The translations under genes and the position numbers were made by a program. The notes beneath the pieces were generated by a model that searched no databases, was not told the origin of the DNA, and worked only from the letters and a program-made list of their open reading frames with translations. Shown here piece after piece: positions 1 to 8,197 of a stretch of DNA of 28,795 nt (the first letter of the stretch is position 1; every line of letters starts with the position of its first letter). The DNA is taken from positions 1 through 28,795 of IMG/VR virus record IMGVR_UViG_3300035162_000963. The stretch is one strand, 5' to 3'. The DNA comes from a virus.

Positions 1-2
1 CA

Positions 3-962
3 CCACAATTAGCTACACCTGCTGGTCTATTAGAACCTCATAAGATTCAAGCAGCTCTGTCAGAAAGTATGTTGATGGATACACCACAAATACCAGACTA
101 TAGATTGTTTGTTGAGCTATTATTATTGTTGCTCTCAGGCATCCTTACAGCTCTTGTAATTAACTACCTCGGTATCACTAAGGGAGTTATATCATTCTTA
201 GGATTGTTCTCTTTAATGGGATATCTTGAGTATCACTTTGTAAGCTCTAATCTCTTGATAGACTTTACATGGAGCATGATAAGTATGACACTTATTGCTA
301 CCCAACAATTCTATTTAAACTTTAGAACTCAGTTTAAACTTAGACAACAAATCAAGAAACAGTTTGAACATTACCTTGACCCTAGACAGGTTAAAAGACT
401 ACAAGATAATCCGGAGCTTTTGAAGTTAGGCGGAGAACGAAGACGTTGTACGTTTTTATTTACAGACGTGAGAGGCTTTACAAGTTTGTCAGAGAGATTA
501 GAACCTGAAGAGGTTGCAAAGATAATGAATAAGGCACTAACTATACAAGCTAATGCTGTTCAAGAGTATGGCGGAATGGTAGATAAATATATAGGCGATG
601 CAATGATGGCAATCTTTAATGCTCCTATAGACCTTGAAAAACATGAGACCAAAGCAGTCCTAACAGCCCAGAAAATACAACGAGATATGGCAGAAGCTGA
701 TTTAGGAATAGAAATAGGTATAGGAATAAATACTGGAGAAGCTGTAATAGGAAATATGGGAAGCGATACACGATTTGATTATACTGCGATAGGTGATGCT
801 GTTAATTTAGCAGCTAGGTTAGAGAGTTCTACTAAAGTAGTAGGAGAAGATTTAGTTATTGGATACACGACAGCCTTAAATTGTGACATACCTATGAGAT
901 ATTTAGACCCTATTAAGGTTAAAGGTAAGAAAGAAGAGATAATTATATACACAATTAAGTAA
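3..962 (+). CDS. CHASE2-type membrane adenylate cyclase (class III), 5' end outside the window
   Basis: The frame is open to the left edge. The first ATG, at 69, has no clear ribosome site, and the 22 codons before it (ending LATPAGLLEPHKIQAALSES) read like the end of a CHASE2 sensor domain, so the gene starts upstream. Counting from that Met, three hydrophobic segments lie at about 14-34, 38-58 and 62-82, the usual three helices after CHASE2. A class III cyclase domain follows at about 125-297. It has both metal aspartates (D133 in FTDVRGF, D177 in KYIGD), the adenine-specifying K173 and D237 (FDYTAIGD), and transition-state N246 and R250. The residues match ATP-to-cAMP rather than GTP chemistry. 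It should work as a homodimer at the inner membrane with its sensor in the periplasm. The gene converges with the replication operon. A cyclase in a phage genome is unexpected; function is inferred from motifs. Confidence 0.9.
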   Translation, partial: PQLATPAGLLEPHKIQAALSESMLMDTPQIPDYRLFVELLLLLLSGILTALVINYLGITKGVISFLGLFSLMGYLEYHFVSSNLLIDFTWSMISMTLIATQQFYLNFRTQFKLRQQIKKQFEHYLDPRQVKRLQDNPELLKLGGERRRCTFLFTDVRGFTSLSERLEPEEVAKIMNKALTIQANAVQEYGGMVDKYIGDAMMAIFNAPIDLEKHETKAVLTAQKIQRDMAEADLGIEIGIGINTGEAVIGNMGSDTRFDYTAIGDAVNLAARLESSTKVVGEDLVIGYTTALNCDIPMRYLDPIKVKGKKEEIIIYTIK

Positions 963-965
963 ATC

Positions 966-984
966 CTCTCAGACGCACGGAGAG
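966..984 (+). terminator. weak hairpin after the cyclase gene
   Basis: CTCTC (966-970) can pair with GAGAG (980-984) around a 9-base loop, starting four bases after the cyclase stop. The following bases are only moderately T-rich, so termination is possible but unproven. Confidence 0.3.
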
Positions 985-994
985 CTTCTCTATT

Positions 995-1017
995 AAAAAG
1001 TTATGCTTTCTAAAGCA
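995..1017 (-). terminator. candidate terminator of the leftward operon
   Basis: On the - strand TGCTT and AAGCA pair around a TAGA loop (1017-1004), followed after TAAC by five T's (999-995). It lies about 80 bases beyond the last leftward gene, in the convergent gap with the cyclase. The stem is short and AT-rich, so confidence is low. The rest of the gap (1018-1097) shows only a 12-base AT palindrome at 1070-1081. Confidence 0.35.
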
Positions 1018-1097
1018 AACATATTAACCACTAACAGATAATGCAACAGAGCAGACACAAGGGGGTTAAATTTTTAAAAATACTACAAAATATAAAG

Positions 1098-1319
1098 TTA
1101 AGTAGATATTGCTTGTATTTCTTTTTGTAAACGGTCATGTAAGCTTTTTAAATGAACACTCCCCTCTTGAATTAGTTTTTTTATTATTTTAATATCGTTC
1201 CCTTTAAAAACAGTGTGTACTTTTTCTAAAGGCAACCCACTAAACTCTGTAACTAAGTTACCTTTATTATCTAATAGTATTTTATAAGATAAGATATTAC
1301 CTTCTTTTGACTTACTCAT
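1098..1319 (-). CDS. hypothetical protein, last gene of the leftward operon
   Basis: This 73-residue protein is not recognised. It is lysine-rich and mixed in charge, with no transmembrane segment or cysteine motif. The C-terminal half (about 40-70) could be helical. The start at 1319 has a GGGAA-type ribosome site and overlaps the end of nrdB by 8 bases, so the two are probably translated together. Its position at the end of the nucleotide-metabolism block is the only clue to its role. Confidence 0.7.
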   Translation of the reverse strand: MSKSKEGNILSYKILLDNKGNLVTEFSGLPLEKVHTVFKGNDIKIIKKLIQEGSVHLKSLHDRLQKEIQAIST

Positions 1320-2289
1320 TACTCATTCCCGTAAATTTTACACTATCTTGTCTTCCTTTCAATCCTGCTTTCATATAAGTAGTAGCTCTACCCTCGAAGA
1401 AATTCTGATGTTCTACGCCCATGACTTCATCAATCCAACCAAGTGGGTTTTCTTTCTGGTCATAATTAGTTTTAAGTCCAAGTTGTAGTAATCTTCTATC
1501 AGCTATATATCTATTGTAAGCATACATGTCTTTCTTAGTTAAACCCGGAAGGTCTCCCATTTCAAATACTAAGTCTAAGAACTTATCTTCAAGCTCTACC
1601 ATTTCTCTGCATATCTGATATAGCTCTGCTTTAAAATCGTCTGTCCATATCTCTATGTTCTCTTGAATAAACTCTCTAAACAATTTAGTCATAGCTTCAA
1701 CATGCATAGACTCGTCACGGATAGAGTAAGTAACTATCTGTCCCATGCCTTTCATCTTACCGTATCTTGGAAAGTTGAGTAATATAGCAAAGCTAGAGAA
1801 CAACTGTAGTCCTTCTGTAAACGCTGAGTACACTGCTAGTGTCTTAGCTATAGTTCTTTTGTCAGACTTAAGAGGTTTAAATGTACCTACGTAGTCATGC
1901 TTGTCAGCCATTTCTTCGTACTCTGAAAAAGCCTTGTACTCTATCTCAGGCATACCTACTGTATCAAGTAATAAACTGTAAGCATCTTGATGTATAGATT
2001 CCATGTTAGCAAAAGATGACATCATCATTCTTGCTTCAGGTTTTTTAAAGAGAGGCATGTACTTATCTATGTAACCAGAAGCTACATCAACGTCTGATTG
2101 AGTAAACAGTCTAAATATCTGTGTAAGTAAATGTTTTTCTGCCGGTGTGATGTCCTGCCAATCTTTTACGTCTGTGTGTAACGGTACGGATTCAGGCATC
2201 CAGTGCATTTGATTTTGTAGTTTATAGTACTCGTACATCCACGGGTACTCAAACGGTTTGTAGTAATCTCTAGTTTTTAATAAGCTCAT
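1312..2289 (-). CDS. nrdB: class I ribonucleotide reductase, beta (radical) subunit
   Basis: This 325-residue protein is the small subunit that holds the diiron-tyrosyl radical used by NrdA to make deoxyribonucleotides. The metal ligands are visible: an aspartate in QSDVDVA (D66 or D68), E97 and H100 in MESIHQDAY, E159, and E193 and H196 in RDESMH. Tyr104 sits seven residues after E97, exactly where the E. coli Tyr122 radical lies, so this is a conventional tyrosyl-radical enzyme. Length is slightly shorter than the E. coli protein (about 375). The start at 2289 has an AAGGAAGAG ribosome site and overlaps the zinc-ribbon stop as ATGA. With nrdA it forms the dNTP supply module common in marine phages. 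Confidence 0.95.
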   Translation of the reverse strand: MSLLKTRDYYKPFEYPWMYEYYKLQNQMHWMPESVPLHTDVKDWQDITPAEKHLLTQIFRLFTQSDVDVASGYIDKYMPLFKKPEARMMMSSFANMESIHQDAYSLLLDTVGMPEIEYKAFSEYEEMADKHDYVGTFKPLKSDKRTIAKTLAVYSAFTEGLQLFSSFAILLNFPRYGKMKGMGQIVTYSIRDESMHVEAMTKLFREFIQENIEIWTDDFKAELYQICREMVELEDKFLDLVFEMGDLPGLTKKDMYAYNRYIADRRLLQLGLKTNYDQKENPLGWIDEVMGVEHQNFFEGRATTYMKAGLKGRQDSVKFTGMSNE

Positions 2290-2435
2290 GTCTCTTCCTT
2301 TGGTGTGTATATTATTACGAATGAATTACATTTAGGACAACTTAGGTTAGTCTCCATTATGTAATCCTCATTTTCTTCTTCTATGTCATGGTCGCTACCC
2401 CATATTAATTGTGTATTACAATGCCAACAATTCAT
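2286..2435 (-). CDS. small zinc-ribbon protein between nrdA and nrdB
   Basis: The start is placed at the ATG at 2435, one base after the nrdA stop, because AAGG lies at the right distance. An ATG at 2468 would only extend the protein back into nrdA. The 49-residue product has two CxxC pairs (CWHC near residue 3 and CPKC near residue 32) separated by an acidic stretch, typical of a four-cysteine zinc ribbon. It is too short and lacks the fold signature for a glutaredoxin. Its place between nrdA and nrdB suggests a link to reductase expression or activity, but this is only context. Confidence 0.8.
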   Translation of the reverse strand: MNCWHCNTQLIWGSDHDIEEENEDYIMETNLSCPKCNSFVIIYTPKEET

Positions 2436-2436
2436 A

Positions 2437-4332
2437 TCAACCTTCGCATGCAATACATTCCACATCATCTAAATGAATACGTGGTATTTTAGTATTTACA
2501 TTCTCTACATTTCTAGCTGCATTAGTTCTGAAGTAATACAAAGATTTTAATTTATTCATACCATACCAATGAACATCATTCACATACTGCATATATTCAT
2601 CGTGTACTTCCTGTGGCTCAGTTGACTTAGGTATAGTAAAGAATAAGTTTACAGATTGTGCTTGGCAAATAAACTCTTGTCTTTTGTAAGCGTGTTCTAC
2701 AATCCATATTTGATTTATCTCATTAGCTGTTTTAAATATTTCTTTCTCGTCATCAGTAAGAACATCTAATTGTTGTACAGAGCCTTCGTTGGCTGTTATA
2801 TCTTTCCAAATTTGTTCTAGTTCTTTTCCTTTCAGCCCTTTAGTTTTGAAAACTTTTTCAAGATATTTATTCTTAACTTGGTAAGAGCCGGATAAGGTCT
2901 TGTGAGTATAGCAGTTAGCCCTATAAGGCTCAATACTAGGGGAAGTACCACTACATATAATCCCACTACTAGCGTTAGGAGCAACAGCCAATAGATTAGC
3001 GTTGCGTTTACCTGTACCATGAATGTCAGGAGCTTCCCCCCTTTTAACAGCCAGTTCTTTAGTAGCTTGAGTGGCTCTAGATTTGATAAAGGTGAATGCT
3101 TTATGATTAAAACCAGTTGCGTATATTCCCTCGAAAGGTATGTTCCTAGATTGGAGATATGCATGGAAGCCCATAGCACCCAGTCCCAAACTTCTCTCTC
3201 TATATGCCGAATACGCAGACTTAGTAAATCCTTCTTTACCCTCTCTAACATAATTTTGAAATCTTTTAAAGTTTGCACTGTACTCTCCTAGTTGTGTTGT
3301 ATCTATAGCGTTGTCAATGTAGTGTTGTAAAACATTGTCAAGCATTGTTATTAAGTCTTGTATAAAGTTATCGTCCTTTGACCAAGTATCAAAGTGTTCT
3401 AAGTTTACTGAAGATAAACAACAGACTGCTGTTCTTTCTTCGTTAGTAGGTAACGTAATCTCTGAACATAAGTTACTCTGTCTAATTCTTAAACCTAAAT
3501 CTTTTTGTTTCTGTGGTAGTGCCTCATTACATGTATCAATGTTAATCATGTAAGGCTCTCCTGTTTCTGCTCTAGCATGTATTATTTGCCACCATAAGTC
3601 TCTAGCATTAACTATCTTAACAGCATCGTTAGTTTTAGGGTCAATTAATCTCCAGTCTTCATCAAGCTCTACAGCTTTAAGAAAAGCATTAGTAATATTA
3701 ATACCGTTATGAATATTAAGATTCTTCCTGTTAATATCACCGCCCGATTCTTTACGCATGTTTATAAACTCTTCAATCTCTGGATGGCTTATGTCCATGT
3801 AAGCCGCGTAGCTTCCTCGTCTTGTAGTGCCTTGATTAAAGGCTAACATCTGAGAATCAACTACATGCATGAAAGGTATTGAACCAGTAGAACGACTGCC
3901 GTGAGTAGTAGAAATACCGTTACTTCTAATGTCTCCCCAATATCCACCGATGCCTCCACCCGAACTCGCAAGCCATATGTTTTCATCATAATGAGCTGAT
4001 AAACCATTCCTACTGTCAGGAACATAATTAAGAAAACAACTAATAGGAAGACCGCGAGTTGTTCCCCCGTTGCTAAGTATAGGAGTGCTAAACATGAACC
4101 ACCTGTGGGAACTGTACTCATAAAGTCTCTGAGCCAATTCAAAATCTGTTTCACCTTTAAATGTTGCCCCGAAAACTGAGGCTCTTGCGAATGCTTCTTG
4201 TGCATGTGTTTCGTTCTCCCATAAATACCTATCTTGTAATGTGTCAAGACTAAACTTATCAAAAGTTTTTTCTCTATCATAATTTATTTCTATACCTAAA
4301 TAAGGCTTCTTTCCTGTCTTGTTTTCAATCAT
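2437..4332 (-). CDS. nrdA: class I ribonucleotide reductase, alpha (catalytic) subunit
   Basis: This 631-residue large subunit reduces ribonucleoside diphosphates using the radical from NrdB. Visible residues: C99 in GLPISC (first active-site cysteine), N287-C289-E291 in NLCSE (catalytic core), C304 in AVCCLSS (partner cysteine), Y599-Y600 in LKSLYYF (radical transfer) and a C-terminal C626/C629 pair (CIACEG) for re-reduction by thioredoxin or glutaredoxin. The N-terminus goes almost directly into the catalytic barrel: there is no room for the roughly 90-residue ATP-cone of E. coli NrdA, so overall activity is probably not shut off by dATP. The start at 4332 overlaps the preceding gene by 8 bases. 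It is clearly a class I enzyme paired with the adjacent nrdB. Confidence 0.95.
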   Translation of the reverse strand: MIENKTGKKPYLGIEINYDREKTFDKFSLDTLQDRYLWENETHAQEAFARASVFGATFKGETDFELAQRLYEYSSHRWFMFSTPILSNGGTTRGLPISCFLNYVPDSRNGLSAHYDENIWLASSGGGIGGYWGDIRSNGISTTHGSRSTGSIPFMHVVDSQMLAFNQGTTRRGSYAAYMDISHPEIEEFINMRKESGGDINRKNLNIHNGINITNAFLKAVELDEDWRLIDPKTNDAVKIVNARDLWWQIIHARAETGEPYMINIDTCNEALPQKQKDLGLRIRQSNLCSEITLPTNEERTAVCCLSSVNLEHFDTWSKDDNFIQDLITMLDNVLQHYIDNAIDTTQLGEYSANFKRFQNYVREGKEGFTKSAYSAYRERSLGLGAMGFHAYLQSRNIPFEGIYATGFNHKAFTFIKSRATQATKELAVKRGEAPDIHGTGKRNANLLAVAPNASSGIICSGTSPSIEPYRANCYTHKTLSGSYQVKNKYLEKVFKTKGLKGKELEQIWKDITANEGSVQQLDVLTDDEKEIFKTANEINQIWIVEHAYKRQEFICQAQSVNLFFTIPKSTEPQEVHDEYMQYVNDVHWYGMNKLKSLYYFRTNAARNVENVNTKIPRIHLDDVECIACEG

Positions 4333-4588
4333 CTTGATTGTCCTGTAAATGTATAGTTATTATAGCATAGTGTATTATCTTTAACATCTCTGCTCTCTTG
4401 TTATCTTTCTTTCCGTATCTCATAGCATACTTCATAATGTTACCAATACAAAAACTCTCACCGTGTCCAGCGTCTATAATCATGTCTGTTGCTTGATACT
4501 TACCGTCACCGTAATGAGCATCATAAGTTTTATCTATGTAAGAACTAATCTCTTTAAGGGTTTGGTCTTCACTAAACTTATACTTCAT
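4325..4588 (-). CDS. DUF3310-like protein
   Basis: The start is set at the ATG at 4588 because GGAG lies five bases before it; the longer frame from 4711 only reads through the resolvase gene. The 87-residue product carries a pattern typical of DUF3310 (SaV-type) phage proteins: HYGDGKYQATDMI, then GNIMKYAMRYGKKDN, then a helix leading to a KIIHYAI segment. Some members of this group are described with nucleotide kinases, but the biochemical role is not established. It sits between the resolvase and nrdA, overlapping both neighbours (11 and 8 bases), consistent with DNA or nucleotide metabolism. Confidence 0.75.
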   Translation of the reverse strand: MKYKFSEDQTLKEISSYIDKTYDAHYGDGKYQATDMIIDAGHGESFCIGNIMKYAMRYGKKDNKRAEMLKIIHYAIITIHLQDNQDD

Positions 4589-5015
4589 CGTTTCTCCATG
4601 CATCAGGTAAGTTATCTTCACTGTACCATGTAAAATTATTTGTCTCTGCCCACTCAGCGTGGCTCCTTTTTGTTCCGTTTTTTCTTCTCTTAGCTTGAGG
4701 CATAGGAGCATAAGGACTTAGGAATAAAAAAACCAACTCTTGATTAGGTTTTAAAACTTTACGTACCCATACGTATTTATTGTACTCTTGATAGTCCCAA
4801 AACCTACCCTTTGCTTCCAGTAAATATTCTTTATCTCCTATTACTTTAACAAAGTCAGGCTCATATTTATGCTCAACAATGTAAGGGACTTTGTTTGTAT
4901 GATGTTTCCACTCTTGTAAAATAGTAGTATGTAAGGTGTGTTCCCATTTAGAATCATAACCTTTGGGTACATTTTTTTCTGTTGGTCTTATCTTTCTAGG
5001 TACTCTTTTAGGCAT
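4578..5015 (-). CDS. endonuclease I-type Holliday junction resolvase (T7 gp3-like)
   Basis: The 145-residue length is close to T7 endonuclease I (149). The catalytic set is in order: E25 in DSKWE, D54 in YEPDF, and E67 with K69 in LLEAKGRFWD, matching T7 E20, D55, E65 and K67. The N-terminal 20 residues are basic. The enzyme should work as a dimer that cuts branched DNA, debranching replication intermediates before packaging and helping degrade host DNA. The start at 5015 lacks a strong ribosome site but is one base past the previous gene, so coupling is likely. Family assignment is firm on motifs. Confidence 0.9.
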   Translation of the reverse strand: MPKRVPRKIRPTEKNVPKGYDSKWEHTLHTTILQEWKHHTNKVPYIVEHKYEPDFVKVIGDKEYLLEAKGRFWDYQEYNKYVWVRKVLKPNQELVFLFLSPYAPMPQAKRRKNGTKRSHAEWAETNNFTWYSEDNLPDAWRNDEV

Positions 5016-5016
5016 G

Positions 5017-5274
5017 CTACTGTATATCTTTTAATTTTAAATTGTTTATATTTTTAAATTTTTTAATTTTTTTAATAAACCATTTATAACTCCAAGCACT
5101 TAATAATAAAGTTCTATTAGCATATACGTGTGTATCAGGAGGGATATACTTTAAAATATTCTTAGTAGTTATATTACTCTTTTTCATTTCTTCTTCAGGT
5201 ACATGCTGTGCTAACCACTCTATTAATATCTCTTTTGCTTTGAGTCTTATTTGTTTAGACTTTCTTTGATTCAT
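5017..5274 (-). CDS. hypothetical basic protein of the replication operon
   Basis: This 85-residue protein is highly basic, with a long first helix (about 3-20, rich in K, R, L and I) and a lysine-rich C-terminus (IKKIKKFKNINN). It reminds me of small proteins often found next to exonuclease or endonuclease genes in marine podoviruses, but I cannot give it a function. A nucleic-acid contact is plausible from charge alone. The start overlaps the exonuclease end by 20 bases and the ribosome site is weak, so expression probably depends on coupling. Confidence 0.75.
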   Translation of the reverse strand: MNQRKSKQIRLKAKEILIEWLAQHVPEEEMKKSNITTKNILKYIPPDTHVYANRTLLLSAWSYKWFIKKIKKFKNINNLKLKDIQ

Positions 5275-6073
5275 AATTCTTTACAAGTTTCCAATAATTT
5301 AAAATACTATTAAACATTTCTCTGTGTTTGTTCTGAGATTCTTTATCCCAAATGTGACAAGCTATAAGCTCTGTGTCTTTTCTGTCTACAAATATAGATA
5401 CTCTTTCTACATCATTAAAGCCACAGCCTTGAGCATAAGCAGACAACTGCATACCGTGTTCATCGTATACTAATTTAGCTGGGTCTTTGCCTTCTAAGTT
5501 ATCTTTAGTTTTAAAATCAACAAAGATACCAGACTTAGAATATAAATCTATCTTACCACCATACCCTGAATCAGCACAGAAGGAAGCTTCAGCTATCCAT
5601 TCTTCATCAGGAAACTTATCATCTAAATAATTTTTAATAACACAATATGTTTCTGTCTTCTCTTCACCAAGAAAACCACGTTCAATCATAGCGTGAATCT
5701 GTGTACCTTTTCTTGCAGCTTCTTGACCTATTTTTTTAGAGTCTTGTTTACATCTATAAGCAAATTCTCCTTTGGATTCTAAAGGGTCTTTCTCTAAAGT
5801 TAAAGCAGAGTTAAGTGCTTGATTTATTTTCCAATTTTCTAATGAAGGTTTAGCTATCATACTAAGAATAGTAGTGACAGAAGGTACTAGATTATCTTTC
5901 TTAGCATCTCTAAGGGTAGTGTTTCTTTCCTTACCGTTAGCACCTATTACTGTGTACATTGGGTCTCCCTCTTGGGTGTACCAATGACCAGACTCGGCTG
6001 TTATTTTCTTAGCCGACAGTTTATTATATACATCTTGAGTAGATGTGTCAAGTGTTTCTTTATTTTTTTTCAT
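5255..6073 (-). CDS. PD-(D/E)XK exonuclease (RecB/Cas4-like fold)
   Basis: The start chosen is the ATG at 6073: AAGGAG lies seven bases upstream, while the ATG at 6103 would overlap the neighbour by 44 bases without a site. The 272-residue protein shows the RecB-type nuclease motifs in order: GxxIH (G123-H127), E162, GGKID with D176, VDFKTK with D186 and K188, and QLSAYA with Q209. These coordinate metal for exonucleolytic cutting. It most likely takes the place of T7 gp6 exonuclease, degrading host DNA to nucleotides and processing ends for recombination. The adjacent reductase, resolvase and polymerase genes support this. Confidence 0.88.
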   Translation of the reverse strand: MKKNKETLDTSTQDVYNKLSAKKITAESGHWYTQEGDPMYTVIGANGKERNTTLRDAKKDNLVPSVTTILSMIAKPSLENWKINQALNSALTLEKDPLESKGEFAYRCKQDSKKIGQEAARKGTQIHAMIERGFLGEEKTETYCVIKNYLDDKFPDEEWIAEASFCADSGYGGKIDLYSKSGIFVDFKTKDNLEGKDPAKLVYDEHGMQLSAYAQGCGFNDVERVSIFVDRKDTELIACHIWDKESQNKHREMFNSILNYWKLVKNYESKKV

Positions 6074-6479
6074 CTTCAGTCTCCTTAAATGCTTTGATGA
6101 CATCTGAAGAAAACAATTTCTGTAGATTAACTAAGAACATTCTACTAGCATTATGGTCTCCACCGCATACAGTTTTAAAACTATCAAGTTCATCAACGAT
6201 AGTTCTAAGTACGTCTGTTTTAAATACAAGAGTACAAAACTCATTATCTCCTACACATAAGTTATGAAACCAGTAGTCTGATTCCGTTGCTCTGATGCCT
6301 GATGGTTTACTCCAAGACTCATACTCTATACATATGTTTCCTGTCTTCATCCACATACCCTTCTCTGATTTAACTTCTATCTTCTTACCTGTTAGCATGT
6401 CTTTTATTTTATCTTCTCTTATTTCTCCATATTCTAAATCAATGTCAAACTTCTTTCTATCTTCTTTAATGGGTTTCAT
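6060..6479 (-). CDS. PD-(D/E)XK nuclease-like protein
   Basis: This 139-residue protein has a compact PD-(D/E)XK core: an N-terminal acidic helix with E19 and E22, then KKIEVKSEK (E35, K37), then NICIEYES and a GIRATESDYW segment. The set resembles small phage endonuclease or Holliday junction resolvase-like proteins, but the expected Asp of motif II is uncertain in this reading. It lies between DNA polymerase and exonuclease, overlapping both by 14 bases. A role in cutting branched or foreign DNA is inferred. It is separate from the endonuclease I-type enzyme, so the phage has three predicted nucleases in a row. Confidence 0.7.
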   Translation of the reverse strand: MKPIKEDRKKFDIDLEYGEIREDKIKDMLTGKKIEVKSEKGMWMKTGNICIEYESWSKPSGIRATESDYWFHNLCVGDNEFCTLVFKTDVLRTIVDELDSFKTVCGGDHNASRMFLVNLQKLFSSDVIKAFKETEDEKK

Positions 6480-8196
6480 ACCAGTTGTTTCCTATCTTGT
6501 ATTCGCCGTCTAAAGGACAACGAAGATTAAAATAATCTCCTGCTTTAATTATACTTTCTACAGCCAACCTACCTACAAAATCAGCCTGACTTTCTTTTAC
6601 TTCTATCTGCCATTCATCATGTATGTTAGCTACAAATTTATAGTCGATGCTATTAAGTTTTAATTTTTTGTTTAGGATTACTAAACCTTTCTTCATAGCT
6701 ATAGAGCCTGCTCCTTGTATTAAAGTATTTAAAGCAGAGTGCTCACTCCTAACAAAAAGTTTTCTCCCGTCTAAACCTTTTAAGTATCCTTTTTTTGTTG
6801 CTCGTTGTACTTGGTCTGTAAGAGTTGCAAATGCTGGTTGACTACCAAAAAAACGTTCTCGCAATTGACCACCTCTTTTTGTATTTCCTCCAACCATCTT
6901 CCCAAGCTTCGCATTTCCTGCCCCGTAGCAGAGTGCATAGATGAATACTTTAGCCTCATCTCTTGATTTAAGTCCAGCAAGTTTTTGGTTATATGTGTGA
7001 ATGTCTCCTTTTGTGATTTCATAGATGTACTCCTCATCGTTCATGTAATGTGCTAATAATCTTAATTCTAATTGACTAGCATCTATACCAACCAATTTAT
7101 TTCCTTCGTCTACACACCAGAAACTCCTACATTCTGTACCATATTCGGAACTTACGCTAGGAACCTGTGCCATGTTTGGATTTCTGTGTGTCATTCTTCC
7201 TGTTATAGTTCCGTTAGGTATCACAAAACCATGAACTCTGTCATCGTCTTGTACAGCTTCTAACCAACTACTTATTTGTGCTATTCTTTTTTGTAATAAT
7301 AAATACCGAGCTATCAACTTAGCTTCAGGTATGTTTTTTATTTTAGAAAGAGCTCCTTCATCTACAATAGGTTGACCTGTTGGTGTAAACTTGTCAGGTT
7401 TCCATCCAAATTCAATTAAGTATTCTCCAATTTGTTTACGTGAACCTAAATTAAAGTCAACTAATTTTCTACGCATGAAAGGTTTATCATTACCTGTTGT
7501 AATAATTTTATCATACTCCTCTTGTGTGAGTCCCTGTTTAGATAGCTCCCCGTCTTTTTTTGTTTTTGGAATTACTTCTTTTATATCTACAAGCCTAGGT
7601 ACAAAAACTTTCTGTACTTCTTTTTCTATGTCTTGTATTTTTTCTCTTAAAGTAGCTAAGAAAATAGAAGCATCAATAGAGTTAAATTTAAAACCATTAA
7701 CTTCTTGTTGCTTCATTATTTTAAATACTTCATGTTCTATATCTAAACTTTCTGGAGCAAAAACCTTTCCTTCTTTTAATAGATACCTGTATAACACAGT
7801 GTTTAACTTGACATCATTCACACAGTAGTTGAGCATTTCTTCAGAGTAATGTTTAAATTCTTTGTAGTCTATCTTAGGAAACTTCAAACGATAGCCCCAC
7901 ATTTCTAAGCCGTGTCCTCCGTCTCGTACAGGATTGTAAAGACGGGACATTACTAAAGTATCTATTATTTTTTTTGAGTTTAAATCTACACCTGTTAAAT
8001 CTTTTATTACTGGTATATCAAAACCTATTATATTGTGTCCTATTATAGTGTCAGCAGATTCTAGTAGCTTTAGTCCTTCCTTAATACTAGAAGGGTCAAA
8101 CTTATAAATTCTATCTGTATTAATATCTTGACAAACTATACACCATATCTTAGTAGCTTTTATATCATCAGTCTCTATGTCAAACATTAATTCCAT
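6466..8196 (-). CDS. family A DNA polymerase with 3'-5' exonuclease domain (T7 gp5-like)
   Basis: This 576-residue replicative polymerase has proofreading motifs D6/E8 (FDIETD), N55-D60 (GHNIIGFD) and Y124-D128, then polymerase motif A with D372 (GIDASQLELR), motif B R412-K416-Y420 (RDEAKVFIY) and motif C H526-D527-E528. Tyr420 aligns with T7 Tyr526 (position 762 of E. coli Pol I), the residue linked to weak dideoxynucleotide discrimination and usually to lytic phages. It is about 130 residues shorter than T7 gp5. Much of the loss lies just before FNLGSR, where T7 carries its thioredoxin-binding loop, so a different or no processivity factor is likely. The start at 8196 has no strong ribosome site and sits one base from the primase-helicase stop. 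Confidence 0.95.
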   Translation of the reverse strand: MELMFDIETDDIKATKIWCIVCQDINTDRIYKFDPSSIKEGLKLLESADTIIGHNIIGFDIPVIKDLTGVDLNSKKIIDTLVMSRLYNPVRDGGHGLEMWGYRLKFPKIDYKEFKHYSEEMLNYCVNDVKLNTVLYRYLLKEGKVFAPESLDIEHEVFKIMKQQEVNGFKFNSIDASIFLATLREKIQDIEKEVQKVFVPRLVDIKEVIPKTKKDGELSKQGLTQEEYDKIITTGNDKPFMRRKLVDFNLGSRKQIGEYLIEFGWKPDKFTPTGQPIVDEGALSKIKNIPEAKLIARYLLLQKRIAQISSWLEAVQDDDRVHGFVIPNGTITGRMTHRNPNMAQVPSVSSEYGTECRSFWCVDEGNKLVGIDASQLELRLLAHYMNDEEYIYEITKGDIHTYNQKLAGLKSRDEAKVFIYALCYGAGNAKLGKMVGGNTKRGGQLRERFFGSQPAFATLTDQVQRATKKGYLKGLDGRKLFVRSEHSALNTLIQGAGSIAMKKGLVILNKKLKLNSIDYKFVANIHDEWQIEVKESQADFVGRLAVESIIKAGDYFNLRCPLDGEYKIGNNWYETH

Positions 8197-8197
8197 A

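Noticed and set aside
69-962. Cyclase gene starting at the ATG at 69
   Set aside because: The frame is open to the left edge, the codons upstream look like the end of a CHASE2 domain, and no clear ribosome site precedes this ATG.
2832-4280. Several 70-148 codon frames on both strands within nrdA
   Set aside because: They are out-of-frame shadows of a gene with a complete catalytic residue set; none has a ribosome site or recognisable domain.
4589-4711. N-terminal extension of the DUF3310-like protein
   Set aside because: The extra codons read through the resolvase gene; a GGAG site right before 4588 marks the start.
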